A stretch of DNA of 64,000 nucleotides, from assembly GCF_015477835.1 (NCBI RefSeq), contig NZ_JADLQN010000002.1, positions 1 to 64,000 of the forward strand, written 5' to 3'. The stretch is from Nocardia higoensis. GTDB lineage: Bacteria; Actinomycetota; Actinomycetes; Mycobacteriales; Mycobacteriaceae. Each line of letters begins with the position of its first letter. Within the stretch, counting starts at the first letter, position 1. The translations under genes and the position numbers were made by a program. The notes beneath the pieces were generated by a model. The model saw only the letters and a list, made by a program, of their open reading frames with translations. It made no database searches and was not told where the DNA came from. This document shows, in pieces, positions 28,234-36,077 of this stretch.

Positions 28234-28911
28234 GTGAGTGAGCCCGCGTACGTCGTGATTGCCGGTGAGATCGCCCGCGACATCCGCAGCGGCGCTCTAC
28301 CGGCGAGGACTCAGCTACCCAGTTACGCCGAGCTGGCCAAGCGGCACAACGTCTCCGAGATCGTGATCCGCAAGGTCATCGACCTGCTGTTACGGCAAGG
28401 GCTCGTCTACACGATCGAGCGAAGGGGCACGTTCGTCGCTGCGCGTCCGACCCTGGTTCGTGTGTCGCCTGAACGGCAGATGGAGGACCCCGAAGTCACT
28501 TTCGCAAACGAGTCGGCGACCGGGGATGAAGACGTGTCGATCGAACGTGAAGTGAAGCGCATCCGAGCCGATGAGCACCTGGCCGCGGAATTCGGGATCG
28601 CACACGGGGACGAGATCGAGTACACGATCACGATGGCGTCAGAGAAGGGGCGCCCGGTTTCGATCTCGGACACCTACAATCTGCCGGGCGTCGACATCAA
28701 GAGCGCGACGTCTCTGGAAGAGACCTTGGCTGACCGGCCGCCCGTCCCGGCCCACGCGGTCTGGCTCGAAGTGGCCTCCGGCGAGCTGGTCAAGACGGTT
28801 CGTCAGCGGTTCTTGCTCAATGACCGCTTGCTGATGCTGTCGGATGTTTCCTACCCGCGAGACCGCTACGACTCGTTCGTCTTCACGATGGCGCTCACGC
28901 CTTCGTCCTGA
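28234..28911 (+). CDS. GntR/UTRA regulator (KorSA-like)
   Basis: A 225-residue regulator. The N-terminal winged helix reads EIARDIRSGALPARTQLPSY and VSEIVIRKVIDLLLRQGLV; the C-terminal UTRA-type domain begins about residue 90 (EREVKRIRADEHLAAEFGIA). In pSAM2 the equivalent KorSA represses pra and thereby replication and transfer. AGGAGG at 28221-28226 places the start at GTG 28234. It is divergent from the transfer operon and separated from it by the operator array. Confidence 0.88.
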   Translation: MSEPAYVVIAGEIARDIRSGALPARTQLPSYAELAKRHNVSEIVIRKVIDLLLRQGLVYTIERRGTFVAARPTLVRVSPERQMEDPEVTFANESATGDEDVSIEREVKRIRADEHLAAEFGIAHGDEIEYTITMASEKGRPVSISDTYNLPGVDIKSATSLEETLADRPPVPAHAVWLEVASGELVKTVRQRFLLNDRLLMLSDVSYPRDRYDSFVFTMALTPSS

Positions 28912-28969
28912 GTCGCGGCTCCGCGAGGCCGGCCCTGTCTACTCCGGTGGGGCCGGCCTTCTTTGTGTC

Positions 28970-29800
28970 CTACGAGTGCCTTTGCCAGATCTGGGCGGTG
29001 TCGTTCAGATTCCACCACGACACGAACTCCGGATCCGTCGCTGTCAGTGACCAGCCCGAATCCAGAGAGTCGAAGAACGACTCATCGCCCGTCTTACCGC
29101 CCCGTGGTTCACCGACGTAGACCAGGTGCCGGCCACCGGCATTGCCGAACATTTCCACCGCCGTCGATGCCATGGGGTTCTCCCAGCCGGGAGGCCAGCA
29201 CAGGAACAGCACGGAGTCGGCGGTCACGGCGGCATTGAACGCGTCCAGGTCTTCGACGTCGTGCCATACGTCGGCCTGGCCAGCCGTGGCGGGGAACGAC
29301 GCATTCGAAGCCCGGTGGGGAGGCTCAACGTCGAACGCACGCACCACCGCTCCAGCCCTGGCGAGCTGATGCGCCCAATAGCCGCGGCCAGCACCGAGTT
29401 CGAGGATGGTTCGGCCGGCGGCGAAGTCTGTGATCCACCGCAGAGTTTCTGGGGACGGGATCGCGTAGGCGTAGGTGCTCTGCAGGATCGTCTGCACGAA
29501 CGCCAGTCGGGCGCTCCCGCGCGAAGCACCTCCGTTGACTATTCGCCGAGTGCCATCGTTGCCGACCGAGGGGTCCACGATGTCCCAGTACGGATTGCCG
29601 GACTCCGAGTCACCGCCGGCCATGTAGTGCACGAACCGCAGATCGAACGCAGCATCCGCCTCCGGGTCACCGGTGCCGGCGAGCATGGGAGCGGTATCCA
29701 AGTACTCAGCCACGCGCGGAAACCGAGCCCGCAGCAGCTCCGTGTCCTCGAGCAGAGCGGCCAGTTCCGAACGTCGCTGCGGTGTCAACGCGAAGGGCAT
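28970..29800 (-). CDS. SAM-dependent methyltransferase (AICE cargo)
   Basis: A 276-residue class I methyltransferase; the cofactor-binding motif is ILELGAGRGYWAHQLARAGA (about residues 145-164), followed by VVRAFDVEPP and a LFLCWPPGWENPM motif resembling post-II sequences. The substrate is not identifiable. ATG 29800 (MPFALTPQRR) is preferred because residues above it are Arg/Ala/Pro-rich shadow and AGGAAG lies about ten bases upstream. It is the largest cargo gene and converges with gntR. Confidence 0.75.
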   Translation of the reverse strand: MPFALTPQRRSELAALLEDTELLRARFPRVAEYLDTAPMLAGTGDPEADAAFDLRFVHYMAGGDSESGNPYWDIVDPSVGNDGTRRIVNGGASRGSARLAFVQTILQSTYAYAIPSPETLRWITDFAAGRTILELGAGRGYWAHQLARAGAVVRAFDVEPPHRASNASFPATAGQADVWHDVEDLDAFNAAVTADSVLFLCWPPGWENPMASTAVEMFGNAGGRHLVYVGEPRGGKTGDESFFDSLDSGWSLTATDPEFVSWWNLNDTAQIWQRHS

Positions 29801-29870
29801 GACATCGATTCTTCCTGTGCCCCAGGCGCCTACGCGAGTAGTTGCCGAAACTCGCCATATGAAGTCAAGG

Positions 29871-29953
29871 GGCGGCGCTGGCGCGCCGCCCAGCGGTGCC
29901 GCCACGCGGCACCGCGCAGCCCGGCCGGCCTCCGCAGGCTCCGGCAGGCCGGG
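29871..29953. repeat. Three adjacent GC-rich hairpins (candidate origin or transfer locus)
   Basis: GGCGGCGC/GCGCCGCC (29871-29878 with 29883-29890), GCGGTGCCGC/GCGGCACCGC (29893-29902 with 29906-29915) and CCCGGCC/GGCCGGG (29920-29926 with 29947-29953). Rolling-circle elements carry such structures at single-strand origins or at the cis-acting transfer locus; none of the three is positioned as a simple terminator of a plus-strand gene. Confidence 0.5.
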
Positions 29954-30197
29954 GCGCGTTGGGCGTGTCGGCTCCGCTTTGGCGACGTGGTAGAACGCCG
30001 ACCATGCCTATCGGGCCGCCTTCTCCATCAACCGAGCCGAGCTGGGCACGACGACAGCCCTACCGGACCTGCCTCCCGCACCTGAGCGCCCATCCGCCGG
30101 AACTCTGCCTGGTCGACTGGCTGTGGTTGCGGCCCCGCTACGGCCAGTCGAACCCGTAGATCATCCGTCTACGTGATGAGCTATCGCCCAAACGACG

Positions 30198-30237
30198 GGC
30201 TTCGACTGGCCACTCTTGTAGCTGACCAGTCGAAGCC
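30198..30237. repeat. 12-bp inverted repeat with a third copy nearby
   Basis: GGCTTCGACTGG (30198-30209) pairs with CCAGTCGAAGCC (30226-30237). A third copy of the core, GGCCAGTCGAA, lies at 30142-30152. It sits downstream of the minus-strand small membrane gene and may act as its terminator or as a protein site. Confidence 0.45.
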
Positions 30238-30243
30238 GCTGCC

Positions 30244-30447
30244 TTACTCCGCCGCCCCCGACCGATTGCGGTTGTACAGGCTGATCACCGCCCCAAACAC
30301 GGTGACACCTTCGTGCCATCCGACAAGGAAGCCGACAGCCGCTCCGAGACCCAACGCCAGGGTCAGAACGGCCAAGGGATGCAGTTCCGGGTCTTGCGGA
30401 TCGGCCGGGTACCCGTTGGGATTGTTGGGCTTGACCGTTAGGCTCAT
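30244..30447 (-). CDS. Small AICE membrane protein, 67 residues
   Basis: Begins MSLTVKPNNPNGYPADPQDP and has one or two hydrophobic segments (LAVLTLALGLGAAVGFLVGW and VTVFGAVISLYN). GGAAGG five bases upstream of ATG 30447 supports this start; the longer frame above passes through two hairpins. Function unknown; small membrane proteins of this kind are frequent in the cargo end of AICEs. Confidence 0.6.
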   Translation of the reverse strand: MSLTVKPNNPNGYPADPQDPELHPLAVLTLALGLGAAVGFLVGWHEGVTVFGAVISLYNRNRSGAAE

Positions 30448-31313
30448 TAGGCCTTCCGTCCTCTCTTTATGGCACGGGGATGCGCAAGGTTGCGCGGCCC
30501 CCGTCTGGCTAGAGACGGGGGTCGTCTTCATTCCGACATCAGCGTGAAAACCCTGCTGATGTGCGGTGATTGGAAGCCTAACCACACAGGCCGACGCAGG
30601 AACGAAGGGTGTAAAGCGCTCGTTCTGCTTGACCTCGGTGACTGTCCGGCCTGGCATCCGCCGGAAACCTAGCGATCAAAATCGCCGACACCAAACAGGA
30701 CTGTTTACAGGGTTGGGGACAACCTGTGCATGACCCGTTCCACGCTGTGCATGACCTCAGAGCCCTCTTCGTGACGGATGCCCTGAACTGCGGCTTTCGT
30801 GCGATCGCCTGTGTAAGAAGAATTTTGCGGCGTGTCGCCCCTGGCGTACAACCGGGCGTGTCCTCAGCCGGGTGTTGGCATAGCGGTACTTCTTGGTGAC
30901 GAACTCCCGCTCGTTGGTGTCCTCAAGGATTCTGTAGGGCTTTATGGCCGAGTCTTTGTCGAGTGCGCGTTCGTGTGGGCGACCTGCGGTCGCCTGGCCC
31001 TGCTCGATGGCGGCCTGCATTGTGATCCCGCGCCCCTCACACCTCAAGAGCGCCTATCGGCGTCACTACGTGATCGGCATCCGCCGACTCTTGACCTGTG
31101 AGCCTCTGCGCGTGACGGGCAGGCCCTGTGGGGCAGGCGGGAAGCCAGCCCCCGATATGCGCATCCCACCACCGAGCAGGGCCAGGTGTTGTCACCACGT
31201 TGTCACAACTCACCCCGACGACCCCGGACACGACGAAACTCCCACGGAGGCGTTCCAGCACCTCACGTAGGAGCACGGACAACCCGGACGCCAGCCGGAA
31301 CGTCAGGGACTCG
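30448..31313. other. Gene-poor right end of the AICE
   Basis: No convincing gene in 866 bp. Apart from the tandem hairpins it has AAACAG/CTGTTT (30693-30706) and a 12-bp direct repeat CTGTGCATGACC (30724-30735 and 30745-30756, 21 bp apart). A 96-codon minus-strand frame at 30757-31047 (containing ERALDKDSAIKPYRILED) has no recognised domain and may be a relic. Confidence 0.45.
30482..30521. promoter_or_regulatory. Tandem hairpins in the leader of the small membrane gene
   Basis: GCGCAA/TTGCGC (30482-30487 with 30490-30495) and CCCCCGTC/GACGGGGG (30498-30505 with 30514-30521). On the minus strand they lie 35 bp ahead of ATG 30447, as an attenuator would; on the plus strand the second is followed by TCGTCTTCATT, as a terminator would be. 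Confidence 0.45.
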
Positions 31314-31357
31314 ACTCGTAATGAAAAGGTCGGGGGTTCGATTCCCCCAGGCGGCTC
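31314..31357 (+). repeat. attR: 44-bp direct repeat, tRNA-Thr 3' remnant
   Basis: A perfect copy of 21180-21223 without the 5' half of the tRNA. It ends six bases before the stop codon of the chromosomal MFS gene. Confidence 0.95.
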
Positions 31358-31363
31358 AGCAGG

Positions 31364-32605
31364 TCAGAGGCCCTTTCCGGGGAAACGGGAAGGGCTTTCG
31401 CCGTTTTTGGGGGCAGGCGTCGTGGGTGTGTAGACGGTGAGCAGTGCGGCGATGCCGATGGCTGTCGCGGTGATCAGGGCAGTGGCCTGCCAGCCGAACC
31501 ACTCGACTGCCGCGGCGCCGAACGCGGTTCCGAGGCTGCCGCCGAGGAAGTAGACCAGCATGTAGGCGCTGTTGAAGCGTGCGGGTGCGGAGGGATCGAT
31601 CGCCAGGACGGTGCTCTGGTTGGCTACCTGGGCGGCGAACAGTCCCGCGTCGAAGATCGCCAGGCAGACCAGCGTCACGAACGTGTTCGAGAGACCGAAA
31701 CCCGCGACGGCCGCGGCGGGCCCGGCTAGGACGAGGCCGGTGAGGATCACTCGGCGAGCGCCGTCGCGGTCGGTCCGCGCGCCCGCGATCTGGGTGGCCA
31801 GGATGCCGGAGAGGCCCGCGAGGGCGTACAGGCCGATCCGTTCGGCCGAGTAGGAGTACGGGGGCTCGGACAGAGCCACGGCGAGGCCCGCCCACACCGC
31901 GCAGAACGCGAAGTACCACAGGGAGCCGCGGAGAGCGGCGACGCGCAGGGGCGTGTGGCGGACGAACAGGCCGGGGAGGGAACGCAATGTGGAAAAGTAG
32001 CCGCGCTCGGCGTTGCCGGGGGCTGTGGGCAGCGCTATCAGGCAGCAGACGGCGACGAGGCCGCAGGCCGCAGCGAACACGAGCAGCATTGCGCGCCAGC
32101 CGAGTTCGTCGGCAAGCCACCCACCTGCGGTCCGACCTGCGAGGATGCCGACCGAGATGCCCGCGGTCACCATCCCCAGGACCGTCGCCCGCCGCTGCGG
32201 GGGAGCCAAACGCCCGGCGACCGAGCTCAGACCGGCGCCGACCGCCGAACATGCTCCGATCAGGCCGACTACCGGACCCAGCACGGTGACGGTGCCGACG
32301 GTGGCGCAGGCCGCGAGCGCACACGCGAGCACCCCGAACTGCGCGGCGAGGACGCGGCCGGGGGCGAAGCGGTCGACCAGCGGGACAAGGAGACCCAGGC
32401 CGACCATGAAGCCGATGGGCCCGCAGGCGAGCGCGATCCCGACGGCGGTGATCTGCACGCCCAGCGCGTCGGCGACATCGGCCATCGCGGGCTGCAGCGG
32501 GTAGATGGTCGACGTGCCGAGGGCGGCCGCGACCGACATGAACAGGATGACGGGCCCGCGGAGCCGACCGGTGGCGGGAGTCCGGAGGGTGGTGTCGATG
32601 CGCAC
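31364..32605 (-). CDS. MFS transporter
   Basis: A 413-residue major facilitator with twelve predicted membrane helices, beginning at PVILFMSVAAALGTSTIY. The region GMVTAGISVGILAGRTAGGW (about helix 5) resembles the motif C of drug-proton antiporters. The substrate is unknown; exporters of the AraJ/YnfM type have this pattern. The gene ends six bases from attR, so the element integrated just beyond its 3' end without disrupting it. Confidence 0.87.
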   Translation of the reverse strand: MRIDTTLRTPATGRLRGPVILFMSVAAALGTSTIYPLQPAMADVADALGVQITAVGIALACGPIGFMVGLGLLVPLVDRFAPGRVLAAQFGVLACALAACATVGTVTVLGPVVGLIGACSAVGAGLSSVAGRLAPPQRRATVLGMVTAGISVGILAGRTAGGWLADELGWRAMLLVFAAACGLVAVCCLIALPTAPGNAERGYFSTLRSLPGLFVRHTPLRVAALRGSLWYFAFCAVWAGLAVALSEPPYSYSAERIGLYALAGLSGILATQIAGARTDRDGARRVILTGLVLAGPAAAVAGFGLSNTFVTLVCLAIFDAGLFAAQVANQSTVLAIDPSAPARFNSAYMLVYFLGGSLGTAFGAAAVEWFGWQATALITATAIGIAALLTVYTPTTPAPKNGESPSRFPGKGL

Positions 32606-32767
32606 TCGACCGACCGTAAGGACGCACCAACCGTGTTACCGGCGGGAATGCGACATGACCGTCCTGATATGCACGACCGGTCTGCCGTCGTGGAGAACCG
32701 CAGGGTGCTCGGCGCCGCGGCACTGTAACGACCGGCCGAGGGGGACGGCGCCGGTTTCGCCGCCCGC

Positions 32768-32792
32768 GTTTGAGACGGGGTGGGGCGGGTAG
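32768..32792 (+). promoter_or_regulatory. Sigma-B/F-type promoter of the SRPBCC gene
   Basis: GTTT (32768-32771), 15-bp spacer, GGGTAG (32787-32792), 54 bp before ATG 32847. Same architecture as five other promoters in this window. Confidence 0.6.
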
Positions 32793-32846
32793 TTCGGGTC
32801 GGCCCCGTGCCGAGGTGGCGCGGTTGGAATCGAGGAGGCCGGAGTC

Positions 32847-33503
32847 ATGCGATCCAGCACGCTCGCAGATCTGCTTCATCGCTCGGGGAAGCGCAACGGG
32901 GAGGAGGACTACCCCGGGGAGGTCGCCGTCACGGTGCCTGTGCCGCCGGAGAAGGTGTTCGAGGTGCTCTCGGACGGTTGGTCGTACGGATTGTGGGTGG
33001 TGGGTGCCTCGCATATCCGCGATGTCGAGAAGGCGTGGCCGGCCGTCGGTGCGCGAATCCATCACGGCGTGGGGCCCTGGCCCTTGACACTGCACGATTA
33101 CACCGAGGTGGTGGGGGTCGAGAAGCCGAGGCAGCTCGAATTGCGGGCGCGGTCGTGGCCGCTCGGGGTGGCGCGGGTGCGGCTGGATCTGCGGCCGGAC
33201 GGGGACGGCGGTACCGAGATCCGGATGGCCGAATGCGCCAGCGAAGGGCCCGGCCGGGTGTTGCCGGGCCGGGTGCAGTACCTGATGCTGGCACCGCGCA
33301 ACCGGGAGTCGTTGCAGCGCTTGGCCGACATCGTGGTGAGCCGGAGTTCCGGTGAGCGAGGCGGTTCCGGCGGCCGGGGCGGATCCGTCGAACGAAGCAG
33401 TGCGGAGGGCGCAGTCGAGCAAGGTTCCGGCGCCCCAGGCGCGGTGGAGCCAGGCGTGGTGGAGTTGGACGCCGTTGAGCAAGAACGTGATACGCCGGAC
33501 TGA
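32847..33503 (+). CDS. SRPBCC-fold protein
   Basis: A 218-residue protein whose first 155 residues match the START-like polyketide cyclase/dehydrase fold: VAVTVPVPPEKVFEVLSDGW opens the domain, and RVQYLMLAPRNRESLQRLAD forms the long C-terminal helix. The last 60 residues are low-complexity (Gly/Ser/Glu/Val) and continue into degenerate DNA repeats after the stop. It probably binds a hydrophobic ligand; the specific role is unknown. The upstream stress-type promoter suggests stationary-phase or stress expression. Confidence 0.8.
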   Translation: MRSSTLADLLHRSGKRNGEEDYPGEVAVTVPVPPEKVFEVLSDGWSYGLWVVGASHIRDVEKAWPAVGARIHHGVGPWPLTLHDYTEVVGVEKPRQLELRARSWPLGVARVRLDLRPDGDGGTEIRMAECASEGPGRVLPGRVQYLMLAPRNRESLQRLADIVVSRSSGERGGSGGRGGSVERSSAEGAVEQGSGAPGAVEPGVVELDAVEQERDTPD

Positions 33504-33570
33504 GCGGGACTGAGGGGGATAGAGCTGAGACTGAACCGGACTGAGCCGGATAGAGCCGGACTGAGCGGGC
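33495..33570. repeat. Degenerate tandem repeat GGACTGAGC / GGATAGAGC
   Basis: Four or five imperfect units of about 10 bp (CGGACTGAGC, GGGACTGAGG, GGGATAGAGC, CGGACTGAGC, CGGATAGAGC) starting at the SRPBCC stop codon. Probably slippage-derived. Confidence 0.5.
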
Positions 33571-33676
33571 GTTCGGTGATGAGGTCGCAGTCGTCTGCGG
33601 TGGTGACGGTGACCAATGCTTCGGCGGCGCAGGAGGGCTGAGGCAGGTCGAGGGCTGGGCCGAGTCGGCTGAGCGC

Positions 33677-34162
33677 TCAGCCGCTGTGCCGCGCCGAGAG
33701 CTTCTCGGCCTCGGTGTGCAGTAGGCGCAGCGCGTGTTCGACGGTCTGTTCCAGAACCTCCCCGGGCTCGCCGTCGAACGTCCGGTGCGAGGCTTCGCAC
33801 GACCCTTCGGTGGCGACGGCGAACCACACCGATCCCGGCTCGTGGCCGTCCTGCGGGTCGGGACCGCCCGCGCCGGTGACGGCGACGCTGACCGTGGCGT
33901 CCATCATCTTCCTGACGCCGTTCGCCATCGCCTCGGCCGCCGTCCGGCAGACGACCGGCCCGAGTGGCACGTCGAGGACGTGATGCTTGACGTAACGCGA
34001 GTAGGCCACCACGCCGCCGCGGAACCACTGGCCCGCGTCCGGCGCCGCTCCGAGTGCGGCGGCGAGATTGCCCGCGGTCAGCGATTCGGCGACGGCGATC
34101 GTCAGGTCTGCGCGCGCTGCGATGTCGGCGAGTTCTTCGGCGAGCGAATCGGCCCCGGCCAT
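33677..34162 (-). CDS. pncC: Nicotinamide-nucleotide amidase (CinA C-terminal domain)
   Basis: A 161-residue stand-alone CinA C-terminal domain. AESLTAGNLAAALGA and VAVTGAGGPDPQDGHEPGSV are the conserved active-site segments of PncC, which deamidates NMN to NaMN in pyridine-nucleotide recycling. Length fits single-domain PncC. GNTT-N15-GGGTAT lies 73 bp upstream of ATG 34162. It converges with the SRPBCC gene. Confidence 0.88.
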   Translation of the reverse strand: MAGADSLAEELADIAARADLTIAVAESLTAGNLAAALGAAPDAGQWFRGGVVAYSRYVKHHVLDVPLGPVVCRTAAEAMANGVRKMMDATVSVAVTGAGGPDPQDGHEPGSVWFAVATEGSCEASHRTFDGEPGEVLEQTVEHALRLLHTEAEKLSARHSG

Positions 34163-34234
34163 GCGTCTGTCCTTCCGGCTCTCGGTGTCGCGGTCGGCGC
34201 ACCCCGCGGTGGAGGCGTGCCGACGGGCCGGGTG

Positions 34235-34259
34235 ATACCCGGACCGGCGTGGTTCAATC
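34235..34259 (-). promoter_or_regulatory. Sigma-B/F-type promoter of pncC
   Basis: On the minus strand GATT (34256-34259), 15-bp spacer, GGGTAT (34235-34240). Confidence 0.55.
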
Positions 34260-34460
34260 CGGGCCGGACGTCCGGGTCTCGTGCTGCTCGCCGTGCGCGC
34301 CTGTGCCCGCCGGTCTCGGCGCCGGGGGCCTGTGGTCGGTGGAGGCGGTCGCGGGGTGCGGCTTCACCCGGATCGGGTGATCCCAGCCCGCCGCACCCGG
34401 TCATACCGTGAACGCAGTCGCCAGCCGTGCGACATTCCGTCGACATCACCGAGGTGCGCT

Positions 34461-34835
34461 ATGTCGTTCTGGGAAGTGTTGTGGCTGATCGTGGTGAGTT
34501 TCGCGTTCATCGCGTACCTGATGCTGCTGTTCCACATCATCGCCGACCTGTTCCGGGACAGCGAGACTTCCGGCTGGGTGAAGGCGGTGTGGATCGTGTT
34601 CCTCATCATCCTTCCGCTGATCACCTCTCTGGTGTACATCATCGTGCGCGGCAAAGGGATGCAGGAACGGGCGATGGCGCAGGCGCAGACATGGCAGTCC
34701 GAACAGCAGGCGTACATCCGGGAGACGGCGGGCACCAACCCGGCCGCCCAGATCGCCGATGCCAAGCGGCTGCTGGCCGACGGCGCGATCAGCGAGCAGG
34801 AATACGAGGTGTTGAAGGCCAAGGCTCTCGCGTGA
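34461..34835 (+). CDS. SHOCT-domain membrane protein
   Basis: A 124-residue protein with two N-terminal membrane helices (FWEVLWLIVVSFAFIAYLML and AVWIVFLIILPLITSLVYII) resembling the PLD-nuclease N-terminal membrane domain, and a C-terminal SHOCT motif (IADAKRLLADGAISEQEYEV) ending KAKALA. SHOCT is a short oligomerisation-type motif. Similar proteins are common and uncharacterised in actinobacteria. Its stop overlaps the GTG of the next gene. Confidence 0.82.
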   Translation: MSFWEVLWLIVVSFAFIAYLMLLFHIIADLFRDSETSGWVKAVWIVFLIILPLITSLVYIIVRGKGMQERAMAQAQTWQSEQQAYIRETAGTNPAAQIADAKRLLADGAISEQEYEVLKAKALA

Positions 34836-35104
34836 GTGGCTGGACCGGACGCAAGTCCGAGGCCGCACACGCGGTCCCGGAGCCGTCGGACAAGCCCTCG
34901 CTGCTCGCCCGGGTGTCGCTGAACCAGTGGCTGGCGCTCGTGCTGACCGTGCTGGCGTTCGTCTTCATCTTCGCCAACCGCACCGAGGTCGAGATCGAAT
35001 TCCTGCTGATCACGGTGCGTTCGCCGATGTGGCTGATTCTGTTGCTGGTGTTCGCGGTCGGATGGCTGACCGGGCTGCTGACCACCCGCAGGCGCACTCG
35101 CTGA
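34832..35104 (+). CDS. LapA-domain (DUF1049) membrane protein
   Basis: A 90-residue protein with two hydrophobic helices (LNQWLALVLTVLAFVFIFAN and MWLILLLVFAVGWLTGLL) separated by TEVEIEFLLITVRSP, the LapA/DUF1049 layout, and an Arg-rich end. GTG 34832 overlaps the preceding stop, so the two membrane proteins are coupled. Function unknown. Confidence 0.78.
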   Translation: MSGWTGRKSEAAHAVPEPSDKPSLLARVSLNQWLALVLTVLAFVFIFANRTEVEIEFLLITVRSPMWLILLLVFAVGWLTGLLTTRRRTR

Positions 35105-35161
35105 GAGTCGCCACCGAGTGCGGGTACGAGGCATGAAGGGAGCCCACGACAGTGACGGTGG

Positions 35162-35401
35162 TCAAGGGGCAGGTTTCGCCTCGGCGCCGGTAGGCGACCC
35201 GGTGTGGCGTGTGCGGCGCCGATGGCTGGTGTCGCACAGCGGATAGATCTTCGACCGGCGGCACAGGCAGACGGCCACCAGGAATCGGTCGCAACGAATG
35301 GTCCGCCCGTCCGCGGTGACCAGGTCGAGCGGCCCCTCGACCAGTGCGGGGCCGTCGGCGGTGAAGGTCATTCGCTTGCGGTCATCGTCGGATGCGGTCA
35401 C
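35162..35401 (-). CDS. CDGSH iron-sulfur protein
   Basis: A 79-residue protein with CLCRRSKIYPLCDTSH, the Cys3-His motif of CDGSH [2Fe-2S] proteins, here with DTSH in place of DGSH. Such proteins are redox-active and often accompany haem-oxygenase-like oxidases. GTG 35401 overlaps the upstream methyltransferase by 20 bp; ATG 35371 is an alternative. It is the last gene of a three-gene operon. Confidence 0.83.
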   Translation of the reverse strand: MTASDDDRKRMTFTADGPALVEGPLDLVTADGRTIRCDRFLVAVCLCRRSKIYPLCDTSHRRRTRHTGSPTGAEAKPAP

Positions 35402-36077
35402 CGCGGATCACCACCAAGTCCTCGGTATCGGTTGCGGGGTCGATGCGACGGGTCGCCGACAGCCAGGCCGCGCGCGCCCGCAGAACCGGTCCGAACGGGA
35501 CCGTCGCGCGGGCGACCACCGCGGTCTTCAGACCGTGTTCGCGCAGTGTGTCGATGGTCCGCTCGGGATCCGACAGGGCGGAGTGCACGATGAGGGCGGT
35601 GCCGCGCGGAGCGAGCGCGGAGGGTACGAGCGCGCAGAACCGATCCAGTACCGCGCGACCGTCCGTGCCCGCGTCCCAGGCACGGGCAGCGCCGACCGGG
35701 GTGTCGTGCGGGGCGGGGACGTAGGGCGGATTGGCGACCACCAAGTCGTAGGGGCGACGGCCGAAGACCGAGGCGAAATCCCCGCAGTGCACCTCGGCGA
35801 AGACGCCACGCAGGTGCAGGTTCACCCAGGCCGCGGCGGCAGCGCGGCGGGAGATGTCGACGGCGGTGACCCTCGCGGCTCCGATGCGCGCGGCGGCGAT
35901 CGCGAGGGCTCCGGTGCCGGTGAAGACGTCGAGAGCATGCGCGCCGCGCGGGATGCCCGCTTCGGCCAGCGCGTGGGCCAGCAGCCAGGTGTCGGCCTGC
36001 GGCGGATAGACCCCGGGGGGACGCACCAGAGCTCGCCGGGGCAGACGCAGCGGGTTATGCATCGATCGCTCCTTCAC
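35382..36077 (-). CDS. HemK/PrmC-like methyltransferase
   Basis: A 231-residue class I methyltransferase with ALDVFTGTGALAIAAARIGA as cofactor-binding motif and LVVANPPYVPAP as the NPPY catalytic motif of N5-glutamine/N6-adenine methyltransferases. The N-terminal domain of PrmC is absent, as in HemK2-type proteins. A second Met at 36062 could be the start, since ATG 36077 overlaps the preceding gene by 23 bp. It lies between the diiron protein and the CDGSH protein. Confidence 0.82.
   Translation of the reverse strand: MKERSMHNPLRLPRRALVRPPGVYPPQADTWLLAHALAEAGIPRGAHALDVFTGTGALAIAAARIGAARVTAVDISRRAAAAAWVNLHLRGVFAEVHCGDFASVFGRRPYDLVVANPPYVPAPHDTPVGAARAWDAGTDGRAVLDRFCALVPSALAPRGTALIVHSALSDPERTIDTLREHGLKTAVVARATVPFGPVLRARAAWLSATRRIDPATDTEDLVVIRGDRIRR

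Larger units (their letters stand above)
21180..31357. mobile_element. Integrated AICE (actinomycete integrative and conjugative element)
   Basis: About 10.2 kb bounded by 44-bp perfect direct repeats (21180-21223 and 31314-31357), the left one inside tRNA-Thr. Inside, in order from the left: tyrosine integrase, excisionase, RepSA-like initiator, split FtsK-like N-terminal module, two tiny genes, TraB/FtsK translocase, DUF2637 protein, small protein, Pra-like activator, then a divergent GntR regulator, a methyltransferase, a small membrane protein and a gene-poor right end. This is the pSAM2-type gene set: integration, rolling-circle replication and transfer of double-stranded DNA by a single FtsK-like protein. 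Confidence 0.93.

Noticed and set aside
30004..30159. A 51-codon plus-strand frame (starts MPIGPPSPST) in the AICE.
   Set aside because: Weak ribosome site, no family, Pro/Trp-rich; could be chance in high-GC DNA.
30757..31047. A 96-codon minus-strand frame near the AICE right end, briefly considered a recombinase remnant.
   Set aside because: No recombinase motif can be pointed to, and the end is Arg/His-rich shadow-like sequence.
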